DNA of 64,000 nucleotides from Adineta steineri (GCA_905250115.1 CAJNOI010000060.1:124001-188000), one strand, 5' to 3'. Positions 12,501-26,395 are shown, counted from the stretch's first letter. Numbers and translations are program-made. Notes: generated from the letters alone by a model not told the origin.

Positions 12501-13660
12501 ATATATACAAGAATATTCCTTACATGTTATGGGTTATGATTTGTTTTTTTTTTAAATATTAACGTAGGCGTTTATTTATCGATGATATGATCGATACAAG
12601 TCATAAATAAATCTTTCATTAATGATGATAATGATAATAATAATACTAAATCAAACACATAGACGAAATATCATATAAAAAGCTGTATGATCATTCATCC
12701 GCAACTATTCATCGATATATGACCTTGTGTTAAATACCGTTGCTTTTATTTTATTGACACGAAAAAAAAAGAAATTTTCTTTTTTTTGTCGATGTATTAG
12801 TCTAACATTGAAAGAAACCAAAACTAAATGATTAAATAAAAAAAAGAAACTATTTAGATAAGACTTGTTGTTTATAGAATAAATAGAAATATTTTGTTTT
12901 ATATTAGATTTATCGTTACATATAAATTAGGATAGAATCTTCTTATTATTTGTTTGAATTATAAATGAAGAAAAAATTAATCTTGATAAAATATATTAGT
13001 ATTTCAAATTTTTGAATAAAACAGATCATTATTATTTAAATTTTTATATTCTTATTATTTTTTTGTAGTTCTTCTTGACGAATAATAATATATACAATAT
13101 ATTTTAGTAAGTCTTACTTTGTACATATTGAATATACATTAAAGAAAATGAACTTATTTGAGATTATTAGAATATTTTTTTTTCTTTAGAAATATTAAAA
13201 CGAAAAGATTATTTAAAAATTGTATATTGATTTTAAAGTAGATTATTCTAATAGACCGCTTAAATCTCTATCTCAATGTTTGTATAAATGCTTATATTAC
13301 TAATCTTTATGCAAATTCGTATCAAAAAAGAAAAGAGAGTAATTTATTCGTTTGAATTCGATTACATTCATGTTGTACCTATGGCGATTATATATAATAT
13401 TATTCAATAGGATCTCAAGGTGTTATAAACAAGATACCCAATGAGAAAAAAAGATTATATAAAAAAAGAAATGTAACAGACAGCATTGACAATGATACAA
13501 AATACTAATATTAAATTGAATCGATACATGTTTGAGTTGCGTGAAATATATCACCTATTCATTTACTGTTTCTTTCGTCTTCGACATATATTTCCTAATA
13601 TAAATTAAAAAAAATATGGCACACACAGAGAGATAGAGAACGAGAAATAGACAAATAATT
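9571..13660. other. 4-kb AT-rich gene desert
   Basis: No frame with protein-like composition, no tRNA-like clover and no defined transposon. The sequence is dominated by A/T runs and short hairpin-prone words. Both flanking genes point the same way, so it holds the promoter side of the small secreted gene and the 3' side of the ankyrin/SOCS gene. Confidence 0.6.
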
Positions 13661-14914
13661 TCACAAATATTCAAAACTAAGAAAATCAATATGTTGTTGT
13701 TGTAATCCGGGTAATTTTCTAATTTGTTCCATATTAAATAGTTTCATTGAGCGTTTTATTTTTAATCTTAATAAATGTTTTAATGACCAATTTTTCGTTG
13801 TTTGTTTAATAACATCAATTAAGTTAACATAACGTTTTGTTAAAATATTTATTTCTCCACACCATTTTATAGTTGAACGACGATATAATTGTATTGAACC
13901 ACTATGAAGTGCTAATGCAAATAAATATCTTAATTTTTTTCCAATTAATATTGTTGAACATTTTTCACATAATTCTCGAATAAAATATTTACAAATTTTT
14001 TGATCATCAAAATTTGATCGATAACGTAAAAGTAATTCTAAACAATCAAAATAATGATCAATATAATAATGATTTTGATCGTTTAATGGACAAAATGTTA
14101 TTAAATCATGTATATCTTTTTCTGTTAAACGTGCTTGTCGTTCTAATAATTTTCGAACTAAAACTATATCAAATGTTGTTATACAATAAAATAATATACT
14201 ATTTCCACAATTGCGTTGTTCATTAGCAGGAGAAAAATGTTCAATTAATAAACGTAAAATTTCAATATGACCACGATGACATATTGTTTGAATAAAAGAT
14301 GTTTGTAAATAAAATAAATCTTTTCTTTGAATTTGTTTATTGATTAATAAATGACATATATCTAAATGGCCTTCAATACATGAATAATACAATGGTGTGG
14401 TTAAATCAATATAATTTATATCGGTATATTCAAGAAATAATTCAACTAAATCAAGATGATCATTTTCACATGCATAATCAAGTGAACTCTTATTTTCATG
14501 ATCATTTAAATAAATAAAATCATGTTTAAATGAATCTTCAATTGATTGTAATAATAATTTAATTATCGCACGATAACCTTTTATTGATGCATAATGCAAA
14601 CAGGTACGTCCAAGATTATCACGTATATAATTGTTTGCATCATATTGTAAAAGTAATTGAACTAATCCATAAAAATTATTTGAACAAGCATAATGTAATA
14701 ATGTTAAACCATCAGAATTTTGTCGATTGAGATCAATTGATGACGACGAATTACTTCGAAGTAAATATTGTACACGTTCTAAGTCACCAGTTAAACAAGA
14801 ACGATATAAACTTTGTTCTGTATTATATGTTGTTGGTAATGATAATTCTTTATTATTGCTGTTGTTGTTATTATTATTATTTCCACAATCAAAATTATTA
14901 AGTAATTCTGTCAT
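13661..14914 (-). CDS. Ankyrin repeat and SOCS box (ASB-like) protein
   Basis: A 417-aa frame in one coding exon. Residues about 35-300 contain some seven ankyrin repeats, for example NSDGLTLLHYACSNNFYGLV, GRTCLHYASIKGYRAIIKLL and TTPLYYSCIEGHLDICHLL. The C-terminal 40 residues (SLKHLLRLKIKRSMKLF, then IRKLPGLQQQHIDFL) fit a SOCS box. That box recruits Elongin B/C and Cullin-5, so the protein is likely the substrate adaptor of an E3 ubiquitin ligase. The Cullin-box LPxP appears as LPGL. I place the start at MTELLNNF, because a TTTCTAG acceptor lies just upstream and indicates a 5'UTR intron. An Asn homopolymer follows the start. No substrate can be inferred. Confidence 0.85.
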   Translation of the reverse strand: MTELLNNFDCGNNNNNNNSNNKELSLPTTYNTEQSLYRSCLTGDLERVQYLLRSNSSSSIDLNRQNSDGLTLLHYACSNNFYGLVQLLLQYDANNYIRDNLGRTCLHYASIKGYRAIIKLLLQSIEDSFKHDFIYLNDHENKSSLDYACENDHLDLVELFLEYTDINYIDLTTPLYYSCIEGHLDICHLLINKQIQRKDLFYLQTSFIQTICHRGHIEILRLLIEHFSPANEQRNCGNSILFYCITTFDIVLVRKLLERQARLTEKDIHDLITFCPLNDQNHYYIDHYFDCLELLLRYRSNFDDQKICKYFIRELCEKCSTILIGKKLRYLFALALHSGSIQLYRRSTIKWCGEINILTKRYVNLIDVIKQTTKNWSLKHLLRLKIKRSMKLFNMEQIRKLPGLQQQHIDFLSFEYL

Positions 14915-17900
14915 TTTATTCAAAGAAAAAATACAGAACAATGATCTAGAAAGAAAGAAAAGAAATGTTAGTACAAATTGTTCAAATATTGAACTGTTGT
15001 TGTGGCAACAAGGTCTATTCAAGGACGTTTGTTACTAAAAAAAATGTCGTGTGTAATAGGAAAAAAAAATAGAAAAGAAACCAAAGGAATTTTATATTTT
15101 AAATAATAAATAATAATAATAATGAATAGATCTATCAATACATATTATAATTAATAATCCAGCTCATCGGCAGTCGATTGTAATAATAATGATAAAATCT
15201 AGTAACCACATGCTTGCTTACTCGTTTTTCTTTTCTTTCTATCAGCTGCTTGATGTTTCATCGTCGACTACTTTTATTACTAAAACGATGGATGGCTGTT
15301 GTGCGGTCGACTCTTTGTCTTGATGTGCACCAACCACAATCTTTCGTCAACGACAAGAAACGAAGAAAAAGAATCTCTTTTTTTCTTTCTCGAACGAGGA
15401 AAGAGAGAGAGAGGGAGAGAAAGGCCGGTGGCGGGCGAACACTTCTATTCTCTTCTCGACCTTTCTTGTATTGTGCACAACAATTTGCCAGTTTTTTTCT
15501 CAATAATGGCCGCAAACCGCATATCGTTCGGTCGTATTCTTTCTTATGTTTTGTTTCGCCCACATCCAGGTCTTTATTCTCTTCCAATACTTACCTACAG
15601 CTGTATAGTATCGACTATCACTGATCAAAAATTGAAAAAAAACAGCAAAATAGAACGCGAGAGAATGAGAAAAAAAAATAATAAGTACGTTGACGCGAGT
15701 CTCTATGGCCTTCTCCAGCACATTATGTGCGCACAGACAGACACATACACAAAAAAACCCTATGTTTCAAAAGAAAAAAACAAATGTTTGTATTATTTCA
15801 TCTGGCTTTGATAAAACAATACATCTGGTGTTTTTTTGTACATGAAAAAATTCAATAATAGAATTAAAATTTTGTTGTTACAAAATAGAAATTTCGTTTT
15901 TCTCTTATAAAAATAAATATTATGATAAAATTGTTTAATTTACAACGAGAAAAAAAATCGATCGAACTTTTTTTCTTAGTGATATTTTAATAATGGATCC
16001 TATGACCTTTTCTCTTTTACAATACAAAATAAATCTTTGTACATGATATGTATATATAAAGCGATAAACAAATATTCAATTTTATCTGATAGAAGATGTA
16101 AAAAAAAATACATTGACATTAATTGTAACATTTCAAAACTATTATGAACAGTTAACCATATATATATTTTTTTTACGATTAATTTTGACATACTGTTATC
16201 GATAAAAAAATGAATATGCTAGACGATGACGACTACAGTCAATTTAGTATACTATTTTTTATAATTAATGAATTACTGATGAAAGTAATAATGTATGGCT
16301 TCTTTTTTTTCAACACATTTCGTAGAAGTAATTAAAGGAACCACTAGTCCAAGGCTTGTTTTTATATTAAAAACATTTTTTGACCTTGGTTATGAATGAA
16401 ATATTTTTTTTTGTAAGAGAATATGTCGTTTGGAAATTACACGATACAGTATCGATATGAAGTATTTATTGAAGTCTCATATATTACATAGTAGAAAAGA
16501 AACTATTGATTAGTTACTAGACATTTAATAATTCGAAATTATTACTAAATAGTTTATTTTTTTCGGTTAACAAAAAATTCATGAAGGAATATTCTCAATT
16601 CTTTCGTCACTTTTCAATCAAGTAGGTACTTAAATAATCGAATTGAATGAGCTATTACACATCTTAGATTAGTTTGAAGGTTTTTTAAGCCTTTCGGGTA
16701 AAGATATACTAGTATTACTATACTAATATACTAAATACGCTAATAAAAATAGATCATATGGTGAAAAATATGAAAATTGATTCATATTAATCAAATGAGG
16801 AGATATCGTCATGCATATAATAATTATTACGCAAATATTTTTGCTGAAAATATCAGATAAATTAATGTTTTTTATCATTAAGCAAGAACACATGTAGTTT
16901 TCTTTTTTACTAATTATTTGTTATGTTAAAATATTGATTAATCTCCTTTAAGAAAAATAACGTTCTTACTAATGATATAAATTTGATTGAATCAGACACA
17001 AGAGTTCTAAACTACTTTATGAAACATCCAGGTTTGTTATTTCAACAGATATTTAATTAATATCGCAATCGAAGAAAATTGCTAATATATATATTTTGTT
17101 TTCATCTTCAAAGTTTCGGACTAATGTCATTTATATTTATTTATTAGTAAGAAATCATTTATTTTTATGATGGCAACATGTTTTTACTGAAGATAATAAA
17201 ATCAAAGCAATTTAATTTGTCGATCATTTAGAACATTTTCTCTTATCTAAATCATTTATTTTTCGATTTTTATCAATTACTCAGCGAAAAAAACATGCGT
17301 ACTTCTGTAATAACCAATAGTATATGCCCTATGTTCTTATTAATATTTATTTTAATCTATGCCTATAACGAAGAATTGTATCCATTAAGTTAATTATTTC
17401 TATTCATAGTGAGTTATTTTTGTAGATACTACTTTTCATAAGAATCAAAATAAAGAATATATCTAAATTTCATGCTTGTTTGATAATCAAGATAATGTTA
17501 ACAAGCAGAAACAAAAATAAGATAAATTATCTAGCATAATTATATCTCTTCGAACGCGTAGGAAAAAAATCAGTTTCATAAACATTTTTATATTTTTGAT
17601 TAGAACGTAAACAAAAACAACTAGTATCTACTCTTAAGTATAGACTCGAATTAAGATTTTAATCAAAACTTTTTACTTGTAATTCGATTCTTGTGCATTA
17701 GTTAGTTTATTGAAATATTTATTGTACATAACTTTACCAATATATATATAGATTAGCAATAATTAGAGCATATATAAGTAGTTCATTGAATGCCATTAAT
17801 ATGAGATAACAAGGTTGTTTGATAGTATCTTATCACGATGACACTTCGCTCAAAAATTATTGCTTTATCTGAGTAAATGCCACCGTGCACTAAACAAGCA

Positions 17901-20900
17901 AAAGAGTATCGGAACATGTTGGCACAACTGGAAAGCATTATTAACGATGTTAATGTTTTCACTTAACGGAATGCATGTGTTGATTTTCTCATTGAAAATA
18001 TAACCGTCAAGGTATCACTTATCTCAGGATGTATACTTTGTCAGTAAATAATGACTCATCTTTGATTACACCAAGGCCGTATTTGAATAGTGACTGCAGT
18101 TGTAGATCAAAATAAAAATAAATATATATATAAACTACGTATATCCATCTGTTAATCTTTACGATAGATCATAAAATAATGAAATCAAAACTTTATTTAT
18201 TACGATGGATAAAAAAACATATAATAAAAGTTTTACATCAATTGAAATCGTAGCTAATGTGTATCTAAATATTAAAAGAATAAGTAGATGATGCACTAGC
18301 ATAGTCATTGTGGAACATCGATCAATATTGATAGTTTCAAGAAACGGATATCATACAAAAGTAGCTATCTGATGATATATTTTTCTATCATTTATATATC
18401 CTATACTCAATATGATTCTTTGGATCGTATAAGCTAAGGCATGAAAAGTATCGGCATAGTTATTTGCATTGACACAATAGCATATGATTCGAATTCTTTT
18501 TTAAAAAGATATTTCTTAATTATTCTATTTCGTCAGCTCCTATTACCTTCATTCCATAGATTGATTATTATAACATAGAAATAGAATTTCTGTTCTTCAT
18601 ACGGATTGTGTTTCATCTAGATGAAATGAATTAGATCGAAAAAAATGGTCAATGTTATCAAATAACTACTGATAAAGATCAACAGCTGTATATATTCACC
18701 AGTTGAATATGAAACGAGTACAAAGGCATAACAAGATAACACTAATTAGATGACCTGTTACAAAGTTGAAGACATTACGAAATACAAAAGTGATTACGAG
18801 AAGGCTACTCGATGCTTCTTGTGATAATGATGCTCTAATATATCACACCATAATCGAATACTATCATTATACGGAAGAAATTCTAAATTAATCAACAACT
18901 TCTTCTTACGTCAAATCATTCGTTTTCGACTATTTTCTATAGAATATCGTATTACAATATAAGCAATTACTTTTCAATCAAAAATGTACTTAAAACATTG
19001 GAATTTTAAAACAGAAGTTATAAATGGTATTCGATGAATAAAGAAAATATTGTTTACTTGTTTGTAATAGATCGACTTTTAGTTATTTATATATGCATAT
19101 GGAGAAATACTCTGTAAGTCATGAAAACAGATGAGAAAGAAGTCAGCAGGTAGACACAGATATGTGTATGGAGAACCTTCACAAGCATGTTTGCATTTCT
19201 AATTCAATAAAAAATTTTCTTTGTATGACAATAATTATTACCATGTAATAATAGTTACTACATCGAAAATAGATTATCTAATAATGAATATACATTCGAA
19301 ATAGAAGAAAGAAAAACTCATCTTGGATTAAATTCAATGCCATAGTATTTCAAACATATATTTATTCTAGTTTCACTTATTTTTAAAAATATTTCACTGA
19401 TTTCATTCGATCAATTTACATAAAAGCTTTTATAAGTATTAAATGTAGTATCCATATTTTTCAAGAACCTTTCTTCATCTTTCAATAATGGGCGTTAATT
19501 TACTTTTTCAGAGATATTTTATTTCTATTATTAGTATAAAAGTTCTTATTCATTCCAATTATTCATTAGTCTTCGTATATAATTTGACCTTCCCATTCAA
19601 AATTTCAGAATGCATGATAAAATAAATATATCATGACTGTTTCCTTTTAAGATCTTGAATGAAACATCTAATGGAAGTAATCAAACAATTCAATCAAGCA
19701 TATAATTGTCGTATGGTATGGTATTTATTTAACTGAAATAAATACGTAGTTATTGCATTGTCTGACGTCGTCGCTAACATATAATGATCTTTCAATAGAA
19801 GATAATTTTCCATTATTCGGTGAGTTATCTATATCAACAATATCGCAGTAGACTCGATTTATGATTCATTCAGTTGTTTTTGGCAGTATATGTATTGAAA
19901 GATATTTAGAAATTGATTTAGATTTTTCCCTCGATTATATTCAGAAGAAAATATCATGATTTATTATAGATTATTTAAGATAAATTACTGTTTCAAAAAC
20001 TGCTGTCAGATTCATTCATTACTATCAACAGAATCGTTAACATGCGATAAATAAATTTTAATTATACGATATTGATATATAGTCACTAGAGATAGATCGT
20101 ATACTTTATGAAATATTTTCATTGTTTCAGATGGGAAATATAAAGGAGACTAAGTAAGTTCGTGTTGTTTTTAACTATGTGAATAAATAGAAAACTGACA
20201 TAAAGAAAATATTTGTGTTTTTTATTTTGACAATAAACAAACATCTTCTATTCTTTTCCTTTATAATCATAATATTTAATATTACTTCAAAATAGCTATT
20301 GTTAAGAGAAAAAATCTTATCAATGAGAATTAATATTATCTTTATCATTTGTTTTACCATAAATTATATAAGTATGTCTAAGTGGAACTATCTAACAATA
20401 TGATTGATTAAAAAAATACTTAATCAATTGACATAACAAGAGCATTCTTCGGATTGAATATTCTCCTATTGATTATTGCTGATTACGGCAAGTGAATAAT
20501 GAAAATATATATTGTTTGTCTGATATAATCATAGTACTTGAGACAACAACTCTTTACATAAATTCAAAAGAAAAAGATATTATTAGATTTTAAAAAACTC
20601 GAGACTTCTAATAAACATACGAACAATAATTATTGTTCATAATCCTAATCTAGAATAACATCTGGAAATGATTTTTCGTTAAAAAAATATATCCAGTATA
20701 GTATCAGTACGATTGGTATTTGCTTATTCTTCGATCCACATATATTTTTACTTACTGTTAAATCACTGTAATATACGTCATCAATGATCTATAAGTATTT
20801 CATTAATAACAGCTAAGACGTATCTTAATAGATTCCATTCTACTTTTCTCTATGATCTATTTTTATTCTTTGTAAAAAAAAATATTTTAACTCTCAGCTA

Positions 20901-23869
20901 GGATTAAAATGTCTTTATATAAAATTATGAAAATATTTTTAGTTCAGTTTTTGATAAATAACTAGGTCGTTTTTCGTGTTGCATCTTGACTAATTGCCAA
21001 AGCATATCCATTATCATCAATATTCAATTGACATCTATAAATAAATAAAAATTTATGATAGTTTTTGTAGAACAATAGTAAGAAATAGATTTATGTCACA
21101 TCGTTTTTTGTGTATAAAAAAAGTTTTGTCTTTTGAAAAAGTAAGGTAAAAAGTAACATTTTGTATATTATTTTTTCATATTAATATCAACAAAAACACG
21201 CACATAAAGGAAACAATATATATATCCTTGTGTCACGCAATAGTCTGTTGACAAGAACATAGATAAAAAAGAACTTAAGGTGGAAAATGATTTGACATAC
21301 AACGTTATATATATGAAGAATTAATTATCTTGGTCTCCGTTTTTAATTCTATATATATATATACATACAGTATATCGCTCTTTTGCTTTCTATTCCTTAT
21401 TATTATTCACTGTGTCTTCATCACGGTAGTGTGTTTTCCGATCAAATATGATTTACTTGACTTTCGTTGCCACTTTCCTTTTTTTCTTCTTTACATACAC
21501 AAGGGCATAGTCGATGATATAAAATGACAACAATATCATTATTAATTATATCACTATAGTTTTAGATTAGCGTGAAACATACATTATCAGATAAAACATA
21601 GACCACGCAAAAATATATATATAGTGCTAGATTCTATCATCAATGAAGTAAAGATTGACATATCCATTGTACGCATTGTCGCAGTTTCCTCTTCCTGTCT
21701 ACTCAATCTTGTATGTTTTCATAATACATTATATATATAATATTTTTTTATCAGGTAAAATAAAAATTTATTAAGTGTGCACTTGTTAATAGTAATAATA
21801 GTTTTAATCACATAGAAGAAAGAAAAACAACAAATTGCAATACATAATTCAGCTTTTTATCTATAAAAATAATAAATCCCAAAAGAAAGTCTCTCACGCT
21901 TTTGTTTTTTTTTATCAGTTATCCTATCTTGAGCATAAAAACATTAAGTAATATTTTATCTACTCTTTTCCGTCATCAGTTTACATAAAATATACATTAG
22001 AGAATCCCTTTGCATGTCTATGTGCATTCATGTCAATCGTTTCAAATAAGTTATTCAAGAGAACATACATCGTCTTTCATGTACGTCATGTCACTTTTTT
22101 TATCATTAATTCACCATCTATTAATACATTCATACGGTTCACATTTTCGTGATTATGATGAGTTCTTCAAGACAGATATTAGTCTTCCTTTTGTTTTTCC
22201 TATTTTCTCACGGTCACCCTCGTTTCACTGCGCTAATTACATAGTACACTTAAGTTGACTTTTCTTTATTAATTTCTTTCATGCGAACAATGTATTCTTA
22301 ATTTTTCTTGTTCTTTTTTTCTTCTTCTTCTTGCTAATACTTTTTAACATAAGTTTGTTATCTTTTCCATTGAAAAGAAAGAAAAAGTTTACAGTAAAAG
22401 TCTTATTGATAATCGATCGTTTAGAAATTATAGCTTATGTAAGACTATGGCTCGTTCGTTCTATGTGTGAATATAGATGTGGGTGCTCACGCACAAACGC
22501 TTTTCAATTTATATTTGTCGTTATTACTTCATGCTTATTCATTCATATATTTTCTCTCGTTTTTTTTTTTAAACAGAGACAAGGAAAACTAAAAAGAAAC
22601 GCCGATAGTAGTGACATATGATCATTTGAAAAAAAAAAGAGAGAAATAAGGAAAAAGAGAATACATGGGATTTCCGTTCTTCTTTTTTTTTCTTCTTAGA
22701 AAAAAAAAAGTGAAAACCTCTAGTAGAATGTAAAGAAGAAAAAGAAAATGACATAGCGAAAGAAAATAAGTAACGTCTTCGTTCTATGCTCCTTTCTGTT
22801 TTTTTCCTTGTTTCCTGTTAAATGATACAAACGTGAGACGACACTCGTAGTTTGATAGTAGGAAAGCAACAACACAGCGCAACGCAACTATAGGAAGTTT
22901 GAACGGTTTCGGGCTGGCATTGTTCTCTATATCCCTTTTCTTTGCTTTTTCGACGACAACCACATCTCGGCTTATTGGTAAGGGAGTACCGATTATAAAT
23001 ATAAAAAAAACGAAGGAAACAACGAAGAAAATAGGAAAAACATATCTATAATGATTTTTGTTGAACGATGGTTACTCGAAACAAGCATGATAGCTGACGT
23101 CGTCTACTGTCAATTAATCTTAAATCTTATTATAGATTTTCGGATTTAGTTTATATTTTGTTATATTCACCAATTGACTATTCGATTTATATGAATGGAA
23201 GTTCTAATTGAGTGAATATGTATTGTGTCATCAGTGCAGTTTGCTTCATTCAATTGGTAGTATTTTTATCATTGGCATATTTACAAAAAACTGCGAATAT
23301 ATAAATCACATAAATGTTCCGTATTTTGTAAGTAACAAGAAAATAGTATATGATTATTTTTACATGAATAGTTCTTATTATTTTGTAATTATGATTTGAT
23401 CATATATGAATATCGGTTGTCATCTTCTCGTTGAGCATTAGTTAGATTTCGCAGACCGAAAATAACTTATCAAATACATACATATATACAAATAGTTTAT
23501 ATTGAAATAAAATTAAGGCAAAGTTACATATGTTTCGCTATTTTGTAAGTCATATACAATGATCGATCGTTGTGTCTGTTTGTCAGATGACAAAAAAAAG
23601 AGAAAGAAAAAAGGAGGGAGGGAGGGAGAGAGAGAGCGAAAGAGCGAGAAAAAAGAGCGAAATGGGGTGATCAATTAAGCTCGTTTCCTTTCTTTAACGG
23701 TGTTGACATTGTCATTCTATCTTACAGCTTGTTTTTTAGGGTTTCTCTTATTCGTTGCCACATCGCATCGTGTCGATCTCATAAATTGATTATGCAAATG
23801 TACTAACTAAACAACAAATATGCTTATGTTATTTCAACTATCGATATTATCATTGTCGTTCATCGATTA
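14915..23869. other. 9-kb gene-poor spacer
   Basis: Divergent promoters flank it: the ASB-like gene on minus and the membrane protein on plus. The part at about 15200-15730 is less AT-rich, carries purine tracts (GA runs near 15400-15420) and is open in several frames without protein-like composition, so it looks like promoter or 5'UTR DNA. From about 16200 to 22900 I see only AT-rich DNA with TA microsatellites (for example about 21350-21365). A GA/GGGA microsatellite lies at 23610-23640. Distal regulatory DNA or decayed insertions could be present but are not recognisable. Confidence 0.55.
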
Positions 23870-24421
23870 ATGTCAGACGTTGATATCTCACCCATACCTA
23901 AACAATCCCATCCATTAGCCAAAAGAAGTCTATCAAAACCATTAGCTGGAACTCTTGATGTTGATCCTCAAGCACGTGATGCTTTTATTCAACATCTTGT
24001 TGTTAAACCATCTTATTATCAACAACGTGGCTCAAGAAAATCGAATCTAAATTATACATCATCGATTGGTTCCATAGTTGATCGAGCACCATCAAGTTTA
24101 TTTGAACTTAAACAACAACGTTTATTAGCAGCTGCTGATCGTAAAAAACGTATTATTGCTCGAATTGTTAGTATTGTTGGACTTTTAATTATTCTATTAT
24201 GTGCTGCTATAGTAACACTAACACTTAAAATGGCACCGAAAATAGATGAACTTGTACGTACAAAAGCTGGTGCAGCTGGTGCACATCAACTAATTCAGTT
24301 TTTATCTCGAGTAAGTACGTCTCCAACAACAACAATAACAATTCGCCAAGATAATTCTACCATCAATGGGTCTACTATAGAAAAATCTATTTTTCGAACT
24401 CGGCGGAAATCGTTTATATAA
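23870..24421 (+). CDS. Single-pass membrane protein of unknown function
   Basis: A 183-aa frame starting MSDVDISPIPKQSH. The N-terminal 90 residues are hydrophilic and basic, then KKRIIAR leads into one hydrophobic helix at about residues 97-118 (VSIVGLLIILLCAAIVTLTL). The segment after it carries PKIDELVRTKAGAAGAHQL and then a Thr/Ser-rich tail with two N-glycosylation sequons (NST, NGS). The positive charges before the helix suggest a cytoplasmic N-terminus and extracellular C-terminus. A strong GTAAGT donor-like site occurs at about 24312, so an alternative spliced 3' end is possible, but no downstream exon was found before the convergent HAAO gene. Family not recognised. Confidence 0.75.
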   Translation: MSDVDISPIPKQSHPLAKRSLSKPLAGTLDVDPQARDAFIQHLVVKPSYYQQRGSRKSNLNYTSSIGSIVDRAPSSLFELKQQRLLAAADRKKRIIARIVSIVGLLIILLCAAIVTLTLKMAPKIDELVRTKAGAAGAHQLIQFLSRVSTSPTTTITIRQDNSTINGSTIEKSIFRTRRKSFI

Positions 24422-24748
24422 GTTAATACTATATTGTCAATTCCTTATAGATTTATTGTCATCTACTAAAATTAACTGTGCACTTTTTGATCTCAGTAAA
24501 TTTATTTGTACTTAAACAGACAAATCCTGTATATGTTCCAGAATACATTGTGTGATCAATACTGTGTATGTATTTATCGTGTCAATTCTATGCACGAAAA
24601 AAAAACAGAAGAAGAAGAATATGAAGAAAAAAAAAGAATTTCTTAATTACAGAACAAAAATAAATGTTAGAAAATGTCAATATCGATTGCAATTAAGTAG
24701 TATTTGATAAGTTCAAAGAAACCCTGGATTTCTTTTCCTCATTGAATA
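24422..24748. other. Spacer between two convergent 3' ends
   Basis: The 3' flanks of the membrane-protein gene and HAAO meet here. AT-rich, with A-rich and GAA-rich tracts at about 24598-24650, and no coding signal. Confidence 0.5.
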
Positions 24749-26395
24749 TCAATTAGAATTTATTACGTCAGCAGATAAAGAACTAAGTATAGATAGAAAA
24801 ACAAATTCATTACTTACGTCCAGTGAACATTTAAATAGATTGAATCCGAATGTTCTAAATCGATAACTGATTCATGTTTATCATTAGTAATTATTTTAGC
24901 TGTTGAATGTCCTTTCTATATATAAAAAATGAAAAAAAATGATTTTCTAAGTAAAAGAATAAACTATTAACATGTTGCCATAACCAAACATCACCATTAG
25001 AACAATCAATTGTATGTTGTCCTTTCGAAATAACATAAACTCTTGTTTGAAATTGATCCGGAAATAAACTAATTGGATGACCATGTGAAAGATCGTCTTT
25101 ATGTTTATCAATCCATTCATTTAATGAAAATGGATTATTTATTTTAATCTTTTCATTATTTTTTAAAGGTGGATTTTTAGGAAAACTATCTAAAATATTT
25201 CGAAAATTATGTTTAATTAAAAAAAACCATATTAATATCTTACCATCTTTCGGTTCACCAGTACGATATTCTTCAGATGCAAAAAATCTTAAAAATAAAA
25301 TAAAAAAAATATTTATCTTGTTATTTTTCAGATTAATATTTAACAAGAAGTAAGGCTCTTATAGGTTTAAGATAAACAAAACAAAAATTTAAACTATGTA
25401 GTATTAAATCTCTGTAAACTATATTAGATAAATATTTATATTTATAATAATGAATTGAAGGATAAACTATAAAATAGAATTGAATGAAATAAAAAAATAT
25501 GCAACAAAATTTTATTATTGATATATTTAAATCAATAAAAACTATTTCCTCTTATTCTTTATCAAAACTAATCGAGCATAATATTTCAATCAATACGCAT
25601 CTACAAATTACTGTGTCAATTATTGATCATGGATTATTTTTCGATCAAAATATTATTCATTTAATCACAAAATAAATTTGTTTTTTTTTCTATAGAAATT
25701 TATCACTTACTCTTTTATAACTGGACCTAATTGTATACCAAGATCTGTTGTATGGAACCATCGTTCAAATAAAGGATCCAAAGAATTATTTTTATAATAT
25801 CTGTAATATGGAAAAAAAGACAACAATAAAATTAGGAATATATATATTCTTTTTTGCTTATATATACCTTAAACAATCTAATTCTTTTTCTTCTCGTTTT
25901 CTTTCCATAACAAATCCAACTGTATTTTCAAAACGATTTGGCGAATGTGGTATATATGCTGGTAAAAGAAATATCTAAAGATTTATTTATTAATTAAGAA
26001 ATTAATTAGAAAAGAAAAATCAAATAATTTACATCTCCTTCTTTGATAATAACATCGCGATGTTGATTTTGTTCAACAATTTTTAAACACATATCACCTT
26101 TTATTTGGTAGAAAAGCTATTTTGAAAAAAAACATATTATTATAATAATTTAGAAAAGAAATAATACTTCTTCGCCTTCTTCAAAATGATAATCTTTACG
26201 AACATTGGGTCCACCGACAAACATTATTGTTAATTGATCATTATGCCTAACAGAAAATAAATAATGGATAAATCATGATGCTATCGACTTTATTGTTGTT
26301 TACATTAATTTATTACAAACAGGAGGTACAAATTGTGTCTGATTTTCTTGAATCCATTTATTAACATTGATTTTATTGATAGTAGAATTTGCCAT
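24749..26395 (-). CDS. HAAO: 3-hydroxyanthranilate 3,4-dioxygenase
   Basis: Cytosolic non-haem Fe(II) enzyme that opens the ring of 3-hydroxyanthranilate in the kynurenine pathway to quinolinate and NAD. Nine exons, 26304-26395, 26168-26246, 26033-26116, 25868-25974, 25711-25800, 25244-25287, 24972-25189, 24818-24915 and 24749-24782, keep phase and give 281 aa, close to the human 286. Diagnostic blocks are [69 protein letters not shown] and GDVWLWQH. The metal ligands are visible as His and Glu of DYHFEEGEE and His of PHSP. The last exon is only 34 nt. Without that splice the frame would stop at 24814 after HWT, but the GTAAGT donor and total length favour the longer model. The single-domain C-terminal half is less conserved, as in other animals. 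Confidence 0.94.

Noticed and set aside
15214-15811. Overlapping open frames of 109-170 codons on both strands
   Set aside because: Composition is Lys/Arg/Glu or Ser/Phe repeats from purine tracts, several frames are open at once, and there are no splice signals or domain. Looks like promoter DNA.
22010-22754. Short frames with Phe/Ser-rich translations
   Set aside because: Products of T-rich and A-rich tracts; no start context, domain or consistent codon use.
24898-25346. Long minus-strand frame read as one exon in HAAO
   Set aside because: It runs through two introns; the conserved protein is obtained only after splicing at 25243/25190 and 24971/24916.
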